Source of the DNA: CAZVIJ01 sp964626735
GTDB taxonomy: Bacteria; Patescibacteriota; Dojkabacteria; JAOAGR01
Reading direction: 5' to 3'
Assembly: GCA_964626735.1 (NCBI GenBank)
Contig: CAZVIJ010000008.1
Span: 1-44,577, forward strand
DNA: 44,577 bases
The position numbers and the translations under genes are program-made. Below, piece after piece: positions 40,347-44,577 of this stretch. How positions within the stretch are numbered: position 1 is the first letter of the stretch; the number at the start of each line of letters is the position of its first letter. The notes under the pieces were generated by a model, which was given only the letters and a program-made list of their open reading frames with translations, was not told where the DNA came from and did not search any database.

Positions 40347-40913
40347 TCAAATATGCTTGAGTTCAATAAGCTTAATGCCGTTGACTCCGATGCATTTGGT
40401 TCCTTTAATGGTGAAATCGGTGTCGTTTTGCCAAGAGAAAATATGAAAAAGCGGATTATTGGTTCTTATGTACAGGTCAAACGTTTTGAATCCTTTTTTC
40501 GGGTCGCTCATGTACGTAGGGCTGTGCGTTACGAGTACTTCTGCTTTGATGGTGATGTCGAAAAAATCATCGACTTGTTCATCAGTGTATGCGAAGAAGG
40601 CCTCGCCAGGTTTGGCTTTTACCCCTTCGTATCCGAGAAACTTGATGTTTTTATGGGTAAACGGTTTGAGGTGGAGATCCCAAAAACCATACTTCTCCAA
40701 CAGCAGTTCGCAGTCGTTTCCTGCATGTATGCCGAGGCGTACGATGTTTTCGTTCTTGAATAGCCTATCGTTGATGATCCCGAAAAATTCCTTGTCTACA
40801 TTTCCAAGCGATATGATGCAATCTATTCCTGCGATCCGCTCGTCCAGCCACGACTTGAACTGCTCGATATTGTAGTTCTTCGACTTAACGTTTGTAAGCA
40901 GGAGTAGTTTCAT
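40347..40913 (-). CDS. Degenerate calcineurin-like phosphoesterase
   Basis: 188 residues with the outline of a small metallophosphoesterase: LLLTNVK where DxH is expected, IISLGNVD for the GD motif, GIHAGND for GNHD, VTHSPTY as a kept His motif, and FHIFSWQND where GHTH is expected. Most metal ligands are lost, so catalysis is unlikely and a binding role is possible. TACAAT lies 9 bases before the ATG. It lies beside the origin region. Confidence 0.6.
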   Translation of the reverse strand: MKLLLLTNVKSKNYNIEQFKSWLDERIAGIDCIISLGNVDKEFFGIINDRLFKNENIVRLGIHAGNDCELLLEKYGFWDLHLKPFTHKNIKFLGYEGVKAKPGEAFFAYTDEQVDDFFDITIKAEVLVTHSPTYMSDPKKGFKTFDLYIRTNNPLFHIFSWQNDTDFTIKGTKCIGVNGIKLIELKHI

Positions 40914-40978
40914 GTATTACTTATTGTATCGGACAATTCGGATGCCTGTATGTATATAGGCGGGATATTCATCCTTAT

Positions 40979-40984
40979 TATAAT
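40979..40984 (+). promoter_or_regulatory. -10-like TATAAT without an obvious gene
   Basis: Perfect TATAAT about 94 bases before the ATG at 41078. It may start a longer leader for the membrane-protein gene; no ORF starts at the leaderless distance. Confidence 0.3.
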
Positions 40985-41077
40985 GCAAACCTTCGTTTAC
41001 TACATATGTTAAGAGTCGGGAAATGACTTTGAATATGCGGCTCGTTCGACAAATTCCTCCATTTCTTTTATCCTGAT

Positions 41078-41929
41078 ATGATGCCTGCCCAAGCTGAAAA
41101 ACATGTACGCCGGCTTTCGTATGGGCTGGTACGGGCGCTTTTCTACTCCGCGTTAATCTCGACCGTTATTTTCTTCATCGTGTATTTCCAAAGCGAGGGC
41201 TTGCGATCGATATTTTACTTCGTCGCACTCGCTGGGCTTGTTATTATACTTGTTGATTCACTTTTTACCGTCCTTTACTTAAACAGGAAAAAAACAGAAA
41301 TCTCCGACCGATCGGTATATCGCTTTTCCCATCACGGCATAAACCATCTCTTCTATCCGCTCGTTTACTACGTTGGCCTTGTTTACTTCATTGCGTTCCA
41401 AGAGAACATGTTGCTGTGCATGAGCTTGGCATTTCTTTCCTTCGTTTTGTATTTCTTCTATTTCTATTCGCTTCCGACGCATGTCCTTAACGATCATGTC
41501 GATGAAGCGTCGGCAAAGCCCCATTCCGTACGAGTCGAATATATTCTGGAGATTTTCAAATACCTCAGCTATTTCGCTTTGCACTTGGGGTTATTCGAAA
41601 CTTTAGCCCAGTCCAGGATAACGATTAATTCTGTCTTTGTTGTCAGCTGCTTTATCACGTTTGTCTATCTGTATCTTCATATAAGCCGCCGGGGCGAGAC
41701 ATCCAGGGTCAATACCTTTATTACCGTTCTCTTCGCATTGGTAACGGGTCTGTTCATTGTCCGATCGTCTACGGGAATTGCAGACTACTCAGCTGCGATC
41801 GCTACCGTTATTTTCTACCTTACTTCCGGCATATACAGCCACAAGGCCGACGGTACGTTCAATTACCGTGTCTTGATAGAATATTTATCTATTGCGCTTA
41901 TTTTAAGCGTATTCCTGTTTGCACAGTGA
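41078..41929 (+). CDS. Multi-pass membrane protein (about eight helices)
   Basis: 283 residues with repeated hydrophobic segments, the first near ALFYSALISTVIFFIVYF and the last at YLSIALILSVFLFAQ, and short basic loops. No family recognised. The start may be either of two adjacent ATG codons (41078 or 41081). Nine bases separate it from the transglutaminase-fold gene, so the two form an operon and may work together in the membrane. Confidence 0.65.
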   Translation: MMPAQAEKHVRRLSYGLVRALFYSALISTVIFFIVYFQSEGLRSIFYFVALAGLVIILVDSLFTVLYLNRKKTEISDRSVYRFSHHGINHLFYPLVYYVGLVYFIAFQENMLLCMSLAFLSFVLYFFYFYSLPTHVLNDHVDEASAKPHSVRVEYILEIFKYLSYFALHLGLFETLAQSRITINSVFVVSCFITFVYLYLHISRRGETSRVNTFITVLFALVTGLFIVRSSTGIADYSAAIATVIFYLTSGIYSHKADGTFNYRVLIEYLSIALILSVFLFAQ

Positions 41930-41938
41930 TCTATTACT

Positions 41939-43711
41939 ATGATGCTTCGCTCGATTAAGACCCTGATCCTGTTTGTCTGTTTCATGGCAGCATCCATTTG
42001 GCTTGATCCAAAACCCGTGATGGCAGCCGATGCCCACTTCACGCATGTGATAAAAGCAGCGTATTCTATTAAGAAAGATCAATCCGCTACCGTATCCTAC
42101 AGCTTTACTACCGAGAATAAGGTTGGCAACGATTATCTCAAAACGTTCAGCCTTAAATTGCCTTTCAAGCCGGTTAACGTATCCGTTTCCGACTCTCCTA
42201 CCCCGATACGGACCAAGGAAGTTAAAGATTCCGGCATCAAGAACCTATATGTACTCGATGTTGAAGTGGTCAATCCTGTATACGGCATCAACAAGAAGTT
42301 CGAATGGCGGCTCAATTTCAACGTAGAGAGCATCATTATCCCGCATGGAATCCAGAGCGCTTTGGTTCTGCCGACATTTGACGACCCGGCGATCCAAAAT
42401 TACGAAGTGAAGGTTAACCTGCCCGATGATTTGGGACCGATTCGATATGTGTACGGCAAGGCCGACGTATTGAAAGATACGGGGCAGTCAATCGTTACGT
42501 TCAGCGGAAAAAGCAATTCGCTCGCAAGCTTTATACTGCTTTTCGGGAACGAGCAGCAATATGAATTCGAGGCTAATAAGGTAACGCAAGACACTACCAT
42601 CTACCTCCCGCAAAATACTCCGTACCAAGAAGTCGTGTACACCCAATTTCCCAAAAGAACCGTCGATCGCTCTGATGTTGTCGATCCGCGGTTATTCGTC
42701 GTACATCCCAACGAAACACTCAAGGCATATATAAATACCATGGATAAGCGCGATCCTGGGTATAAGGCTGAAACGGAGCCGATCGTCAACCAAGAATGGA
42801 TCGAGAAACTCTCTCGGCAAGTAGAGACAACCGGGCTCAATAAAACCCAAATTGCCCAAAATGTATTTGCCCTGCTGTTGAGAACATTCGAGCTCAACGA
42901 TTACCTGACCACTGTCGATACGACGATCGACCTTTCGCGCGAAAAGAATAAAGTAAATCCAGCCGAACTCAATAGCCTATTCCGACAGATCCTGACTTCA
43001 TTCAGCATCGAGAATCGGGGCGATTACGGGTACGTCTATCCAATCCAAGCGTTCAAACGCGATCAAGCGATTACCGAACAACACATTTGGTCGGAATTTT
43101 GGGACGGAGCTCAATGGATCGTTGTCGATCCGACGTGGTACGTTTTCTCGAAGGGTACCGATTACTTCGATAAGAATGCGTATCACCACGTTAAGTTCGG
43201 TACGTACCATGAGCTTTCCGAGCTGAAAGATTTTTTTGCATATAGCGGCAATATGAGGCTTTCCCCTACATCACTTAAGGAGCCTGTCGAAAAGAAAATA
43301 GAACTGGCTATGTCGGCATACGACGACACGTATCTCAATAAAGAATTTCGTGTTGTTTTCACCAACAACTCCAATCAGCCTTTAACCATCGATTCAATAG
43401 CACCTGTCCTGAATATGGCGAACGTACGGTCGAAGGAGTCCACCATAAAGCTTAAGAAGGTAATATATCCCGGTGCAGAGATGACTATCCATATCCCGTT
43501 AGAATACGGATTACTGTTGGGAGATCGTAAGGGAAATGCACAAATCCAGGCTACCTATTCCGAGGAGAGCGGTATGCCGGTGAAAGAAACCTATGAACAT
43601 GCGATAACGATCAAATCGAATATATCAAGTTACCTTTCGCAAATTATTCTAGGGGTTGTCTTGTTATTTTTCGGATTAACCGTCGGCTCATTTATCTTCC
43701 TGAAGAAGTGA
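41939..43711 (+). CDS. Secreted transglutaminase-fold protein without catalytic cysteine
   Basis: 590 residues. A signal peptide ends near VMAADAHF. Beta-rich domains (about 30-260) precede a transglutaminase-like core with QHIWSEFWDGAQWIVVDPTW, holding His382 and Asp397 of the triad. The cysteine that should lie about 40-60 residues earlier is absent; the only Cys of the protein is in the signal peptide. So it cannot act as a Cys transglutaminase or protease and is likely a binding or structural protein. A beta-rich C-terminal domain and a membrane helix (IILGVVLLFFGLTVGSFIF) end it. Its 3' end overlaps the convergent gene by 24 bases. Confidence 0.8.
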   Translation: MMLRSIKTLILFVCFMAASIWLDPKPVMAADAHFTHVIKAAYSIKKDQSATVSYSFTTENKVGNDYLKTFSLKLPFKPVNVSVSDSPTPIRTKEVKDSGIKNLYVLDVEVVNPVYGINKKFEWRLNFNVESIIIPHGIQSALVLPTFDDPAIQNYEVKVNLPDDLGPIRYVYGKADVLKDTGQSIVTFSGKSNSLASFILLFGNEQQYEFEANKVTQDTTIYLPQNTPYQEVVYTQFPKRTVDRSDVVDPRLFVVHPNETLKAYINTMDKRDPGYKAETEPIVNQEWIEKLSRQVETTGLNKTQIAQNVFALLLRTFELNDYLTTVDTTIDLSREKNKVNPAELNSLFRQILTSFSIENRGDYGYVYPIQAFKRDQAITEQHIWSEFWDGAQWIVVDPTWYVFSKGTDYFDKNAYHHVKFGTYHELSELKDFFAYSGNMRLSPTSLKEPVEKKIELAMSAYDDTYLNKEFRVVFTNNSNQPLTIDSIAPVLNMANVRSKESTIKLKKVIYPGAEMTIHIPLEYGLLLGDRKGNAQIQATYSEESGMPVKETYEHAITIKSNISSYLSQIILGVVLLFFGLTVGSFIFLKK

Positions 43712-44577
43712 GATTTCGAAGCGTCCGAAATTTGAGTATTTCGTTGAAATAGATGTAAGCGCATCCCAATGCTCCACGATTGCTGCCTGGATTTTTCCCC
43801 TATCGAACCCGAGCGACTCGATTGTTCGGTAGAAGGTTTCGTTTTGCTTTGCCGTCGGATCTTTTACGATTAATGCATTTTTTATTTCCTCGAGGGCTTT
43901 TAGCGTATCGGGCACTAAGGATGCAATAAATTCTTCTTCGTATGTCCTTTTCCCGTAGTTGATTATTTTTTCTGGCACCTTGGTTTCCAATGTGCTCTTC
44001 CCTACCTCGTTCTTGAATTTCCCGAATCCGTATTTGTAAAGCAAGGTCGGGATACCCAAAAGAAGCACTTTTTTTCTTCGGAGCATTTGGAACGCTGCAT
44101 ACTTCTTGCTTATTTTCCTGATTTCATCTAGGCGGGCAAAGTTATTGACGCTGAATATGCTTCTCCACATCGATTCCTTGTCGATCACGTAATTGATGAA
44201 GTTGTATACGCTGATTACCGTATCCGATTCTCCCGAAAGCTCTTCCGATATCAATTCGTGCATTTTCTTCTCTGAGAACTTGACCTTAATATCCTTGAAG
44301 GTATTCATAATGCTTCCGTATAGCGGGAAATTGACGAGAGTATAGAGCCTGCTTTCGCTGTTTTTATACAAGCCAAGCATAAACTTGTCCCGGTCATTCT
44401 CGATGAAATCCCATAATTCAACTACTCCTCCCGGCTTTATGGCTTTTACCAAGGCTACGAGGACCGTTAATGCTTCAAGCGAGAATCGCGCATAACTTCT
44501 ATCTCGGAAATCAGTATCGTCTTCGATGAGAGATATTGCCGCATTTCGTTCAGTAATATTGCTGAAGAGCTCTAGTT
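43688..44577 (-). CDS. Unknown protein, 5' end outside window
   Basis: At least 296 residues, open to the window edge. The frame continues upstream of the TTG at 44452 (SLEALTVLVALVKAIKPGG), so that codon is internal. Mostly helical, Lys- and Glu-rich, with an aromatic patch (VVELWDFIENDRDKFM) and no clear membrane helix. No family recognised. It is convergent with the transglutaminase-fold gene and overlaps it by 24 bases. Confidence 0.6.
   Translation of the reverse strand, partial: LELFSNITERNAAISLIEDDTDFRDRSYARFSLEALTVLVALVKAIKPGGVVELWDFIENDRDKFMLGLYKNSESRLYTLVNFPLYGSIMNTFKDIKVKFSEKKMHELISEELSGESDTVISVYNFINYVIDKESMWRSIFSVNNFARLDEIRKISKKYAAFQMLRRKKVLLLGIPTLLYKYGFGKFKNEVGKSTLETKVPEKIINYGKRTYEEEFIASLVPDTLKALEEIKNALIVKDPTAKQNETFYRTIESLGFDRGKIQAAIVEHWDALTSISTKYSNFGRFEISLLQEDK

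Overview
The window looks like a chromosomal segment of an ultra-small bacterium of the Candidate Phyla Radiation (Patescibacteria). This is an inference from gene content and style, since no rRNA is present. The supporting signs are very tight packing, an archaeal-type UMP kinase, divergent or shortened versions of core enzymes (MurE-like ligase, Lon-like ATPase, MiaA), many membrane-anchored surface proteins, and standard stop-codon use. About twenty genes have a -10 box only 4-9 bases upstream of the start codon, so leaderless mRNA seems to be the default. I used that rule to set several start codons.

Layout. 1-660: 3' end of a sortase, a 28-codon leaderless leader ORF and a terminator-like hairpin before tyrS. 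660-7083: TyrRS fused to a B3/4 domain, a membrane protein, and the tRNA-modification genes miaB, mnmA and miaA. 7275-9775: recA, a HAD phosphatase, a 34-residue membrane miniprotein and a UMP kinase. 9993-14365: two large envelope proteins (beta-helix/Ig type and CAP domain). 14484-15763: tRNA-Leu(UAA) with a duplicated 3' end, then a small membrane protein and a papain-like protein. 15803-22040: NicO-type metal transporter, winged-helix/Nudix protein, CYTH protein and a large secreted DUF3604-like protein. 22073-25237: gatA, a small two-helix membrane protein, an unknown protein and a flavin reductase. 25267-28243: two paralogous unknown genes flanking tRNA-Thr(CGU), then two tandem nucleoside diphosphate kinases. 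28345-31578: sugar nucleotidyltransferase, Nudix-like protein and PgeF/YfiH, converging on a Lon-type AAA+ module with no protease domain. 31724-35813: two unknown genes (one a degenerate P-loop ATPase), a tethered solute-binding protein and a PH-like membrane protein. 35858-37393: MurE-like ligase. 37408-40346: a probable replication-origin region around dnaN, with DnaA boxes on both sides and a strict 4-bp repeat. 40347-44577: degenerate phosphoesterase, membrane protein, transglutaminase-fold protein without its cysteine, and a partial unknown gene.

Working together: MiaA, MiaB and MnmA modify anticodon loops. TyrRS and GatA supply aminoacyl-tRNAs. RecA, DnaN and the origin-like DNA serve replication and repair. 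PgeF, the MurU-like nucleotidyltransferase and the MurE-like ligase point to peptidoglycan turnover. The surface proteins and sortase suggest attachment to, or interaction with, other cells.
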